In this document: piece after piece, positions 17,969-26,302 of the stretch
Numbering within the stretch: the stretch's first letter is position 1
Layout: each line of letters starts with the position of its first letter
Source of the DNA: Haloterrigena sp. H1
GTDB taxonomy: Archaea; Halobacteriota; Halobacteria; Halobacteriales; Natrialbaceae
Reading direction: 5' to 3'
Length of the DNA stretch: 64,000 bases
Assembly: GCF_005938085.1 (NCBI RefSeq)
Contig: NZ_SMZK01000001.1
Span: forward strand, 1,674,001-1,738,000
The notes under the pieces: generated by a model
Database searches by the model: none
Told to the model about the DNA's origin: nothing
The model's input: only the letters and a program-made list of their open reading frames with translations
Position numbers and translations under genes: made by a program

Positions 17969-18613
17969 TCACTCCGCTCGCCGTTTTTCGACGACCCGCA
18001 CGAGAACCGCCGCGAAGCCGGCGACGGTGAGGACGAACCGTTCGCCGGTTGCCGCGATGGGGAAGATCCGTTCGACGCCGGTCGCGGGCTCCTCGCGGGT
18101 TGGATCGAACCCGGTCCGGTAGTGGGTGTTCTCGGTCGTCCCGCGGGCGGTCGTCTCGGCGACGTCGCCGGCGTCGAGTTCGACGAACGTCTGGACGAGC
18201 CCGCGCTGGTCGGTCACGAGCAACGTTCCGGAGAGGTCGTAAAAGCGGTCGTGAAGCGGCCAAAAGAGGTTAACGCCGTTGAAAAAGGCGTCGAACAGGA
18301 CGTGTGCGAACAGCAGCGCCGCCAGTGTGACCCACGCGACGCGCGGGGCGGCGTCGCCCCACCGCTTTCGGACGAGCGACTCCTCGCGGATCGCACCGTC
18401 CCACAACAGAACGGCCGCGGGAACGAGGACGATCCAGACGTTGTGCAACGCCGCCCGATGCGTTCCGGGGACGACGATTCCGATCAGCGTATCGAGATCG
18501 AAAAGCGCGTTCGAACCCATCACGACCAGAATCGCGCGGGTATCGAACGCGTCGGCAAGCAACGCAGTCCCGAGCAGGCCGGCGAACGCGACGTGGACGA
18601 CGGTCGATGGCAC
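17969..18613 (-). CDS. DUF457/YdjM-like membrane protein (metal-dependent hydrolase family)
   Basis: 214 residues from a GTG. MPSTVVHVAFAGLLGTALLADAF is the typical His-containing first helix; SNALFDLDTLIGIVVPGTHRAALHNVWIV carries the Asp and His residues that define this group. At least four membrane helices and a last one near the C-terminus (FVLTVAGFAAVLVRVV) are seen. A soluble loop of about 70 residues precedes the last helix. Family members are annotated as inner-membrane metal-dependent hydrolases, but a reaction has rarely been shown. The gene lies directly after the UbiB-like gene on the same strand, with a 70-nt gap. Confidence 0.75.
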   Translation of the reverse strand: MPSTVVHVAFAGLLGTALLADAFDTRAILVVMGSNALFDLDTLIGIVVPGTHRAALHNVWIVLVPAAVLLWDGAIREESLVRKRWGDAAPRVAWVTLAALLFAHVLFDAFFNGVNLFWPLHDRFYDLSGTLLVTDQRGLVQTFVELDAGDVAETTARGTTENTHYRTGFDPTREEPATGVERIFPIAATGERFVLTVAGFAAVLVRVVEKRRAE

Positions 18614-18683
18614 AGTCCCCCGACTCGAACCGTGAGGGCTTGACTGTTGGGGACACTGGACCCGAAAGCGTGTCGGCCCGCCC

Positions 18684-20252
18684 TCACCGATGACGTCGCG
18701 TGCGCACGTACTGCCCGAGAAACAGGAGCCCAACGAGCCCAGCCACGATCCCGAGCGAGCCGTCCTGAAGGGTCAACACGGACGCGGCGACGAACAGCGC
18801 CCCGGCGACGATGGCGTAGCCGACAGACGGATCACCGCCGCTGGTCGGCTCGAGCGGGTCAGTCCTGACGACGAGGTCGCCGCGCTCGAGCTGGCCAAAG
18901 ACGGTGTCGAATCGGGCCGGGGCCCGTGCGAGGACGGGCAGTGACTCGCGGAGATCACCGCGCACGTCCGCGACCAGCGTCTCGAGTTCGCTCTCGATGA
19001 ACCCGTGGTCGACGAGAAACGAGCGCGTGACGCCGATGAAGTCGAACTCGGGATCGAGGGTGCGACAGACACCCTCGCCGACCGTGCCGACACGCATGAG
19101 CAGCATCACGTTCGGCGGGATGCGAAACGGGAACTCGTGGAGCCGCGCGAACAGTTCGGTGATGATCTCCCGCCAGGTAATCGCCGAACGGCCCTCAAGG
19201 CTCTCGATGACCAGCTCGAGCACCCGCCGGACCTGGACCCGATCGACCGACGGATCGAGCACCTCGAGCGCGATGAGCGTGTTCAGGAGGCCGTCGACGT
19301 CGCGGCGGACGAGGGCCCGGTAGAGCGCCGTGATGTCGGCTTGCTCTTTGTCCGTGAGCCGCTGACTCATGCCGTAATCGTAGATGACGAGCCGGCCGTC
19401 GTCGGTCACCGAGAGGTTGCCGGGATGGGGGTCCGCGTGGAAGACGCCGTCGACGAGCCCCATCTTCAGGTAGGTGCGGGCGATCAACGTCGCCAGCTCG
19501 GTCGGTTCGATGCCGACCTCGGCCAGCGCGTGCTCGTCAGTGATCTTCCTTCCCTCGATATACTCCATCGCGACGACACGCTCCGAACACAGGTCGGGGT
19601 AGGTCTCCGGGACGACGATCCGATCGTTGTCTGCGAAGTTGTCGTCGATCTCCGCCATGATCGACGCTTCGCGGGCGAAGTCGAGTTCCTCGAGGATGAT
19701 ATCCTCGAAGTCGCCGGCGAGGTTCTCGATCGAATACCGTTGGCGCTCGTCGGCGACCAACAGGAGCAACGGGACGAACCCCCTGATGACCCGCAGGTCG
19801 CGCTCGATCAGCGAGACGATCCCCGGCCGCCGGACCTTCAGGGCGATCCGTTCGCCCTCGTAGTCGGCGGTGTAGACGAACGCCAGCGAGCCGCCGGCGA
19901 CCGGCTCGAGCGTCTCGAGATCGATAACGTCCTCGAGTTCGGACTCGACGACGGTCATCGGGTCGCCGCCCGCGTCTTCGGGCACTTCGTCCTGCAGCGT
20001 CGCGAACTCCTCGACGTACGTCGGCGGAACGATGTCCGGCCGCGTCGACAGCACCTGGCCGACCTTGATGAAGGCCGGTCCCAACTCGAGCATCGTCTCC
20101 GTGAGTCGCTGGGCGCGATCGCGGTGGACCTCGGTCGAGACCTGCCGAGACGGGCCGAACAGCAGGAACCGCCGTCGGTCCCTGAGAAATGCAATCGCGA
20201 GGGGAAAGAACTGCAGGAGAACCTGCACGTAGCGGAGATAGTAGCCCTTCAT
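18684..20252 (-). CDS. ABC1/ADCK/UbiB-family atypical kinase
   Basis: 522 residues. Family motifs are in order: LGPAFIKVGQVLSTRPDIVPPTYVEEFATLQDEVP (the KxGQ motif), AGGSLAFVYTA, IALKVRRPGI with the ATP-contacting lysine, EEDELDFAREA-like EELDFAREASIM, VAMEYIEGRKITDEHAL, and the catalytic VFHADPHPGNLSV with YDYGMSQRL. Two membrane helices close the C-terminus. UbiB relatives support isoprenoid lipid or quinone synthesis, probably as ATPases. The ATG at 20252 (MKGYYLRYVQVLLQFF) was preferred to a GTG 21 nt upstream. It is divergent from the XRE regulator. Confidence 0.92.
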   Translation of the reverse strand: MKGYYLRYVQVLLQFFPLAIAFLRDRRRFLLFGPSRQVSTEVHRDRAQRLTETMLELGPAFIKVGQVLSTRPDIVPPTYVEEFATLQDEVPEDAGGDPMTVVESELEDVIDLETLEPVAGGSLAFVYTADYEGERIALKVRRPGIVSLIERDLRVIRGFVPLLLLVADERQRYSIENLAGDFEDIILEELDFAREASIMAEIDDNFADNDRIVVPETYPDLCSERVVAMEYIEGRKITDEHALAEVGIEPTELATLIARTYLKMGLVDGVFHADPHPGNLSVTDDGRLVIYDYGMSQRLTDKEQADITALYRALVRRDVDGLLNTLIALEVLDPSVDRVQVRRVLELVIESLEGRSAITWREIITELFARLHEFPFRIPPNVMLLMRVGTVGEGVCRTLDPEFDFIGVTRSFLVDHGFIESELETLVADVRGDLRESLPVLARAPARFDTVFGQLERGDLVVRTDPLEPTSGGDPSVGYAIVAGALFVAASVLTLQDGSLGIVAGLVGLLFLGQYVRTRRHR

Positions 20253-20438
20253 CGGTCGTCGGGGACCGAACACTCAATCGGGAGACAGTTCATACGTCGT
20301 CTTCGAACACCGGGCACAAATACGTCAGTGCTCCGGCGGGAGATACCGCCGCGACGATCGCCGGCTACGTCGTCGGACACCGGCCGGTCTCCGACCGGTC
20401 TCCGGTAGCTACTTGAGTCGACCGGATGACCGACGGGT

Positions 20439-21149
20439 ATGAGCGGACGCGGCCCGAAACGGGAGCTCGCGGAGAAGATTGCCGGGGAGATCACGCTGAG
20501 CGACGACCCTGGCGCGACGCTGCGCAAGTGGCGCACCGACTTCGACATCTCACAGACCGATCTCGCGGCAGAACTCGAGGTCTCCTCGTCGGTCATCTCC
20601 GACTACGAGAGCGGCCGCCGAGAGAGCCCCGGCATCGGCGTCGTCGGCCGACTCGTCTCTGGACTGCTCGCGATCGACGAGCGACGCGGTGGTGAGCGTA
20701 TCCGACAGTACGGTCGGGTCCTCTCGGCGGGCTTCGAGAGCGATGTGGTCTACGACCTCCGTGAGTATGCCACCTCGATTCCACTCGCACAACTGTACGA
20801 CGACCTCGAGGCGACCGAAGTGGCCTCGAGCGGCACCGACCGCGTCAGCGGCCACACCGTCATCGACAGCATCGAGGCGATCACGCGCCTCTCGAGTGAG
20901 GAGTTCTTCCGGCTCTACGGACAGAGCACGAATCGCGTCCTCGTCTTTACCGGCGTGACCCGCGGAGAGTCGCCGCTCGTGGCGTTACGCGTCGTCAATC
21001 CGACGCCCAACGCCGTCATCCTTCACGGTATCGAGGAAGCCGATCTCTGGGATCACGCGGCCGACCTCGCGCGGATCGACGGTTACTCGCTCGCCGTGAC
21101 GAACGCACCGCTGGACGACATGCTCGAGTATCTCGTCAGTCTCGAGTAG
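20439..21149 (+). CDS. XRE-family transcriptional regulator with C-terminal sensor-like domain
   Basis: 236 residues. A helix-turn-helix of the Cro/C1 type occupies about residues 27-70 (LRKWRTDFDISQTDLAAELEVSSSVISDYESGRRESPGI). The C-terminal ~130 residues include VLVFTGVTRGESPLVALRVVNPTPNAVILHG and form a conserved archaeal domain of unknown ligand. DNA binding is near certain, the target unknown. The gene is divergent from the UbiB gene (187 nt apart), which makes that gene or autoregulation the simplest candidate target. The start codon immediately precedes SGRGPKRELAEKIAGE, typical of the group. Confidence 0.88.
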   Translation: MSGRGPKRELAEKIAGEITLSDDPGATLRKWRTDFDISQTDLAAELEVSSSVISDYESGRRESPGIGVVGRLVSGLLAIDERRGGERIRQYGRVLSAGFESDVVYDLREYATSIPLAQLYDDLEATEVASSGTDRVSGHTVIDSIEAITRLSSEEFFRLYGQSTNRVLVFTGVTRGESPLVALRVVNPTPNAVILHGIEEADLWDHAADLARIDGYSLAVTNAPLDDMLEYLVSLE

Positions 21150-21336
21150 TCACGGGACACCGCGAGACATTGGTTTTGAAGCCTGGATCGGTGGGGACCG
21201 AGTGTGCAGTGACAGTGACCGGCAGTAGCGACACGCTGTCGTTCGACCACTGGACGAGCGACTGGCTGTCGTCGGCTCGAGTACGTCGCGAAAAAACGGC
21301 TTAACGAATCAGTCCCGATGGACGCGATCAGCGATC

Positions 21337-22200
21337 TCAGTAGAACTCGCGGACGAGGTCCATCGCGTCGTCGGGCGCGCCGTCGGGAATCTCGGACATG
21401 TCCTCGGTGACGCCGTGTTTCTCGTGGTACGGCACGGAGTTTTCGTCCTGGTACATGACGCCCTGGTACTCCTTGTCGCTGTCGAGGATGACTTCCTTGG
21501 CGGCCTCGTAGTCGGTCGGGTCGTGGTCCTCTTCCTGAAGATCGACGAGGTTGTCGCGGAAGTAGTCGTAGGTGTCGACGTCGTTGAACGTGACACACGG
21601 GCTGAAGACGTTGACGAAGCCGAAGCCGTCGTGTTCGATCGCCTTCTGGACGATTTCAGCGTGGCGCATCGCGTCGGAGCTAAAGGACTGCGCGATGAAA
21701 GAGGCGCCGGAGGCAAGCGCCAGTGCAAGCGGGTTGACCGGCGACTGTTTGGTACCTTCGGGGGTCGTTGAGGTCTCGAAGTCCGACCGCGAAGTCGGCG
21801 AGGCCTGTCCCTTCGTCAGCCCGTAGATGCGGTTGTCCATGACACAGTAGGTCATGTCGACGTTCCGGCGAACGGCGTGGACGAAGTGACCGGCACCGAT
21901 CGAGTAACCGTCACCGTCGCCGCCGGCGACCATCACTTCGATGTCGGGACGGGCCATCTTGACGCCGGTACCGACCGGGAGCGCACGGCCGTGAACCCCG
22001 TGGAGGGCGTAGCTGTGCATGTAGGTCCCGATCTTGCCGGAACAGCCGATCCCGGCCACCACGAAGGTGTTGTCGGGGTCGTTGCCGGTGTTCGCGAGGG
22101 CTTTCATCATGCCGTTCATCGTCCCGAAGTCGCCGCATCCAGGACACCAGGTCGGCTGCTTGTCGGATTTGAAGTCGGTGAATCGTACGTCGGAGCTCAT
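21337..22200 (-). CDS. korB: 2-oxoacid:ferredoxin oxidoreductase beta subunit, probably 2-oxoglutarate-type
   Basis: 287 residues. WCPGCGDFGTMNGMM near residue 18 and VAGIGCSGKIGTY near 49 provide cluster-binding cysteines, and VMVAGGDGDGYSIGAGHF near residue 90 is the thiamine-diphosphate motif. The length and pairing with a fused alpha-gamma subunit match haloarchaeal KorB. With KorA it oxidises 2-oxoglutarate to succinyl-CoA and CO2 and reduces ferredoxin, replacing the NAD-linked dehydrogenase in the TCA cycle. It is translated from an ATG overlapping the korA stop (ATGA), so the two are coupled. A pyruvate-specific role cannot be excluded on sequence alone. Confidence 0.92.
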   Translation of the reverse strand: MSSDVRFTDFKSDKQPTWCPGCGDFGTMNGMMKALANTGNDPDNTFVVAGIGCSGKIGTYMHSYALHGVHGRALPVGTGVKMARPDIEVMVAGGDGDGYSIGAGHFVHAVRRNVDMTYCVMDNRIYGLTKGQASPTSRSDFETSTTPEGTKQSPVNPLALALASGASFIAQSFSSDAMRHAEIVQKAIEHDGFGFVNVFSPCVTFNDVDTYDYFRDNLVDLQEEDHDPTDYEAAKEVILDSDKEYQGVMYQDENSVPYHEKHGVTEDMSEIPDGAPDDAMDLVREFY

Positions 22201-23954
22201 TGTGCTGGCACCTCTTCGGAGAGTTTCGCGGTAATCTCGTCTGCGAGTTCGTCCGCCTTGAAGCGGACGCCGGTGTACTTGTTAATGCGTTTCACGCGGG
22301 TAAGCACGTCGTGTTCGATCAGGTCGGCGAACTGTCCGTTCGCGTTACACTCGACGACGATCGTCTCGTCGGCGGCCTCGATCTCATCGGAGAGGTCCGG
22401 CCGTGGGAAGATGTAGGGCACCGAGATGACGCGGACGTCGATGCCGTCCTCCTCGAGATACTCGAGCGCTTCGGCGAGTGCGCCCTCGTTGGAACCCCAG
22501 GATATGACGAGGTTGTCGGCGTCTTCGTCGCCGAACTCGCGGTAGTCCCAGTCCTCTCGTTCGCGGGCCGTCTCGACCTTGCGGTTGCGCTTGTCGACCT
22601 GGTGGACGCGTTCGTCTTCGTCTTCGGTTCGGCGGCCGAGTTCGTCGTGCTCGAGGCCCGTGCTCATGTGTGCACCGTCGGTCATGCCGGGGATGGCACG
22701 CGGGCTGATGCCGTCGTCGGTGACGGCGTGGGCGCGGAAGTGACCCTGTGCGTCGAGCCACTCGTCGACATCGTCCTCGTCGACGAGTTTGCCGCGGTCG
22801 ATCTCGACTGCGTCCATGTCGAAGGCCTCCGGCGGGAACGTCTGTTCGGTGACGGACATCGCCAGGTCGGAAACCAGGAACACGGGGGTCTGGTACTTTT
22901 CAGCAAGGTTGAACGCCTCGACGGTCTTCCAGAAACACTCGTCGATCGACGTCGGCGCGACGACAAAGCGTGGGACTTCGCCGTGGCCACCGTACAGGGC
23001 CATGTTGAGGTCGCCCTGTTCCTGTTTCGTCGGCATCCCCGTCGAGGGGCCCGAGCGCTGAACGTCGGCGATGACCAGCGGCGTCTCGCTGGTCGCGACC
23101 AGTCCGAACGTCTCGGTCATGAGGTCGATCCCCGCGCCGGATGTCGCGGTCATCGATCGGGCACCGGCGCGTGCGCCACCGAGTGCCATGTTGATCGCCG
23201 AGAGTTCGTCTTCGGCCTGCACGACGTGACCGCCGTACTCTTCGATCCGCCCTGTCAGGTACTCCATGATGGAGGTCGCGGGTGTGATCGGATAGCCGGC
23301 GTAGAACCGACAGCCGGCGGCGAGTGCACCCATACCGACCGCCTCGTTGCCGTTGAGGAGGACGTAGTCGTTGTCGGTCGTCTCGAGGTTGTAGCCGAGG
23401 TGATCGAGGTCGTAGTTCTCCTGGACGTACTCCTGACCTGCCCGGGCAGCCTCTTTGTTGTTCTCGACGATCTTCGAGCCCTTGCCACCGAAGCGCTTCT
23501 CTAGGGCTTCGTCGAGGTACTCGACGTCGAAGCCGGTGATCTCACACGCCGCACCGAGCGCGACGATGTTGCGCATGATCGCGCCGCCGGCTTCCTCGGC
23601 CAGCGACTTCAGTGGGACGTCGACCGCCGTCATCTCCTCGGGAATCTCGGCCTCCCACGAGCGCTCGCCGTCGTAGATGATGGCGCTGCCTTCGTGGAGT
23701 TCGTCGAGGTTCTCGTCGATGGTACGCTGTGTCAGCGCGACGAGGATGTCGAGACGGTCGACGACGCTTTGCACCTGGTCGACCGACGTGCGAATCTTGT
23801 AGGCGGTGTAGCCACCTCGGATTCGCGATGCGAAGTCTTTCGACGTGAATACGTGCCGTCCGGCTCGGGCAAGTGCCTGAGCGAAGATTTTCCCGGTGGA
23901 GTCGATACCGTCTCCGGCTTCGCCACCGACCGCCCAGTTGAGATCCTCAGCCAT
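22197..23954 (-). CDS. korA: 2-oxoacid:ferredoxin oxidoreductase alpha (gamma-alpha fusion) subunit, probably 2-oxoglutarate-type
   Basis: 585 residues. Residues 1-190 are the gamma domain (WAVGGEAGDGIDSTGKIFAQALARAGRHVF). The alpha domain then begins near VLLNGNEAVGMGALAAGCRFYAGYPITPATSIMEYL, with TATSGAGIDLMTE and QRSGPSTGMPTKQEQGDL. This fused arrangement is usual for haloarchaeal KorA. Its product succinyl-CoA is the substrate of SucCD in this window. The open frame extends 96 nt upstream, but the ATG at 23954 (MAEDLNWAVGGEAGDG) is the family start and has a TATA-like box at the leaderless distance. Confidence 0.93.
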   Translation of the reverse strand: MAEDLNWAVGGEAGDGIDSTGKIFAQALARAGRHVFTSKDFASRIRGGYTAYKIRTSVDQVQSVVDRLDILVALTQRTIDENLDELHEGSAIIYDGERSWEAEIPEEMTAVDVPLKSLAEEAGGAIMRNIVALGAACEITGFDVEYLDEALEKRFGGKGSKIVENNKEAARAGQEYVQENYDLDHLGYNLETTDNDYVLLNGNEAVGMGALAAGCRFYAGYPITPATSIMEYLTGRIEEYGGHVVQAEDELSAINMALGGARAGARSMTATSGAGIDLMTETFGLVATSETPLVIADVQRSGPSTGMPTKQEQGDLNMALYGGHGEVPRFVVAPTSIDECFWKTVEAFNLAEKYQTPVFLVSDLAMSVTEQTFPPEAFDMDAVEIDRGKLVDEDDVDEWLDAQGHFRAHAVTDDGISPRAIPGMTDGAHMSTGLEHDELGRRTEDEDERVHQVDKRNRKVETAREREDWDYREFGDEDADNLVISWGSNEGALAEALEYLEEDGIDVRVISVPYIFPRPDLSDEIEAADETIVVECNANGQFADLIEHDVLTRVKRINKYTGVRFKADELADEITAKLSEEVPAQ

Positions 23955-23975
23955 GTTGTCCTGAGCCTTACCCCC

Positions 23976-23986
23976 CATAAATGAAA
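23976..23986 (-). promoter_or_regulatory. Probable TATA box of korAB
   Basis: On the minus strand the run ttttcatttatg is centred about 26 nt before the korA ATG at 23954, consistent with a leaderless message. Confidence 0.45.
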
Positions 23987-24197
23987 AGGCTTCTGAAACC
24001 CCAACAGAACCACCGCAACAGCGCTCGAGCCGTTTGGTGTCCAATGACACTAAATTAATTGTTTCATACTATTGCCGAAACAACTAGCGGGAGAAAGAAA
24101 TAGCCGACGAAAAGGGAGGGATTTGGTTTCGCAGCGCGCATTCCAATACATCTAGACGAACGCAACTGTTGATAGCGTTGTGGGCGAAACGGAACGT

Positions 24198-24206
24198 CTT
24201 TTCAAT
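24198..24206 (+). promoter_or_regulatory. Probable TATA box of the 24227 flavoprotein
   Basis: The sequence cttttcaat is centred about 25 nt before the ATG at 24227, consistent with leaderless transcription. Confidence 0.4.
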
Positions 24207-24226
24207 CGGCCACTCAACCGGTTCAT

Positions 24227-24865
24227 ATGGAGGGGACGCCAGTCACCGTCGCATCAGTCAGCGAAGTCGGTCCCGGTACCGTCGCACTCGAGCTCGAAAC
24301 ACCCGCAGACTTCGACGCCCAGCCGGGCCAGTTCGTCTTGCTCCGGGCCGAGCCCGACGACGAGGTGCTCTCACGCCACTACACGCTCTCGTCGTCGTCC
24401 GTCGAGGAGACGTTCGAACTCACCGTCGGCATCGATCCTGACGGGGACCTCTCGCCGTGGCTGGCCGACCTCGAGGGTGGCGAAACGGTTGCCATCGACG
24501 GGCCGTTCGGCCGGACCACCTACGACGGTGACGACGACGTGGTCGCCGTCGCCGGCGGTCCCGGCGTCGGCGCGGCGGTCGCGATCGCCGAAGCGGCACA
24601 GGACGCTGGCCACGACGCCGTCGTGATCTATCAGGACGACGACCCTGCACACGAAGCCCGACTCGAGGCACTCGAAAACGCGGGCGCGACGGTCACGATC
24701 GTCGACGAAGATGCGGACGCTGAACTGGCAGACGCCGTTGTGACCCACCGCGAGGACGGCCAGCTGTATGCGTTCGGTTTCGACGATTTCGTCACGACTG
24801 TCGCCGACACGATCGAACGCGACGGCGGTGATCCCGACGACGCGCTGATCGAGAACTTCGGATAG
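24227..24865 (+). CDS. Small FNR-like FAD-dependent oxidoreductase
   Basis: 212 residues. The N-terminal FAD-binding barrel contains DFDAQPGQFVLL and SRHYTLSSS (the R-x-Y-[ST] flavin motif) near residue 50, then GPFGRTTY. The NAD(P)-binding half begins with VVAVAGGPGVGAAVAIAEAA near residue 105. It is shorter than typical ferredoxin reductases (~250 residues) and ends without an iron-sulfur motif. It probably moves electrons between NAD(P)H and a small carrier. Its position divergent from korAB, which reduces ferredoxin, makes a ferredoxin partner plausible but unproven. Confidence 0.85.
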   Translation: MEGTPVTVASVSEVGPGTVALELETPADFDAQPGQFVLLRAEPDDEVLSRHYTLSSSSVEETFELTVGIDPDGDLSPWLADLEGGETVAIDGPFGRTTYDGDDDVVAVAGGPGVGAAVAIAEAAQDAGHDAVVIYQDDDPAHEARLEALENAGATVTIVDEDADAELADAVVTHREDGQLYAFGFDDFVTTVADTIERDGGDPDDALIENFG

Positions 24866-25115
24866 CACTGTCCGAGCTCGCAGCGTCCCCACTTTCGATT
24901 GTCGGTGGACGTTGCTAATGATAGACATTCCGACAAGACACCAGAGCCACAGCTCACGGTCAGTAGACTCTCCACGTGTATCTCGTCGCAGACGCGGTAG
25001 CCGCGTTTGGCATCACTGAGCCGGACCCCTGTCCGGCAGTGCTGGTGGTCCCGTGATCACCCTGCGGTCGGGCCGGGACAGCGTGACAGCAGCCCGTCTC
25101 AACCACCGACGGCTG

Positions 25116-25502
25116 TCAGTGTTCGACGAATTCCACGAGAATGCCGCCGGTGTCTTTCGGATGGAGGAACGCAACCGAGTGGCTCCACGCGCCCGGGCGT
25201 GGCTCCTCGTCGATGAGCGTCACGTCGTGGTCGCGTGCCGTCTCGAGGGCGGCCTCGATGTCGTCGGTCGCGAGCGCGAGGTGGTGGATGCCCGCGCCGC
25301 CGTCCTCGAGATAGCGCGCGATCGTGCTGTCGTCCTCGAGCGGCTCGAGCAGCTCGAAGTAGCCATTGCCACAGTCGAGAAAGACGACGCGCATGCCGTC
25401 GAACTCCTCTTCGTGGGCGACCTCGAGACCGAAGAGATCACCGTACAGTTCCGCGAGTGCCTGTGCGTCGTCGGTCGCGATGCCGGCGTGATCGAAGTGC
25501 AT
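25116..25502 (-). CDS. mce: Methylmalonyl-CoA epimerase
   Basis: 128 residues, a vicinal-oxygen-chelate protein of usual length. MHFDHAGIATDDAQAL supplies the first metal-binding His, IHHLALATDDI the second metal region near residue 73, and ILVEFVEH the terminal Glu ligand. VFLDCGNGYFELLEPL is the central strand. It interconverts (2S)- and (2R)-methylmalonyl-CoA. The mutase large subunit lies 0.8 kb upstream on the same strand, so together they serve propionyl-CoA assimilation to succinyl-CoA. The two are separated by a decayed gene and a palindromic element, suggesting a once tighter pairing. Confidence 0.92.
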   Translation of the reverse strand: MHFDHAGIATDDAQALAELYGDLFGLEVAHEEEFDGMRVVFLDCGNGYFELLEPLEDDSTIARYLEDGGAGIHHLALATDDIEAALETARDHDVTLIDEEPRPGAWSHSVAFLHPKDTGGILVEFVEH

Positions 25503-25686
25503 CAGGCTGTGTTCCTCGTGGCGACTGCGTTATTGTTGTGATTCGCCGTCGAATCGAACCGGCGTCGATCAGAGAAGAACGCAGATCCATAAGTTAACGC
25601 ACGCGGGAGTGACGAGCAGGTGGACCGTCCGTGTCCAAATGGTAGCTTCGACGCCTCGCTTGGTGTCTTCATCCGGTTCATCGCTG

Positions 25687-25768
25687 ATACGGTCTGCTGT
25701 CCCGATGTTCCGGCGTACCCGCTACCCGTCCTGCGGGTGCGCCGGAACCCACCGACAGGAGTCCGTAT
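25687..25768. repeat. Palindromic element copy A (82 bp)
   Basis: Outer arms atacggtctgctgtc and gacaggagtccgtat are near-perfect inverted complements at the two ends. Inside, ttccggcg pairs with cgccggaa and acccg with cgggt, so almost the whole 82 bp can fold into one hairpin. The gactcc-type arm ends 3 nt from the stop of the decayed STAS-like gene on the minus strand. One of five full copies found in this window. Confidence 0.85.
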
Positions 25769-25771
25769 GAC

Positions 25772-26084
25772 TCATTGATAGTCCGGATCGATGCCATCGA
25801 CCAGCCAGTCGACGAAACTGCAGTGTCAGAATCGCCGAATCGAGAATGACGCTCGAGCGGACCATGCCTGCGTCCTGATAGTGTTGTTGTCCCTCCCGCA
25901 TGACGCGCTGCTCGTCGTCGCTGAGTAGTTTCAGATCCCGCATGTCGACGAGGACGCCGAACTCGTCGGGCGAACTCCGAAGCGCCGCTCGAGAGTCGGC
26001 GGCCCACTCACGGAGTTCTTCCTCGTCCATCTTCCCGGCAAAAGTAATCTGAAAGCCGAAATCCGTCTGTTCAATGGTATACAT
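25772..26084 (-). pseudogene. STAS/SpoIIAA-like protein gene with an internal frame-breaking deletion
   Basis: The first ~95 codons read MYTIEQTDFGFQITFAGKMDEEELREW through GVLVDMRDLKLLSDDEQRVM to VILDSAILTLQF, a typical haloarchaeal STAS-like protein. The frame then leaves the family and runs into the adjacent palindromic element. In another frame, straight after, the sequence reads FVDWLVDGIDPDYQ followed by TGA at 25772, which is the usual C-terminus of this family. I infer that the segment between (I estimate 25-30 residues, usually containing a conserved WERYID-like stretch) was deleted and the frame lost. The nominal open frame would end at 25722 inside the element. Confidence 0.75.
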
Positions 26085-26302
26085 TAGTGAACTATGTTGG
26101 CGTGACGAAATTTGACAGTATTACCGTTGCGGTATCCGTCGTTACATGTTCGCTGTCCTATAAAACGGCCGATCGGAAGAGACAGTACCAACGAATAACG
26201 GTTGGCAGGACTCGACACCAGCCCCGTCCGATAGCCCACAGTTGGGTGTACAGACGACCAGTCGCGGTGACTCGGTCGTGGACTGCGCTCGCAGTCGTCC
26301 CG

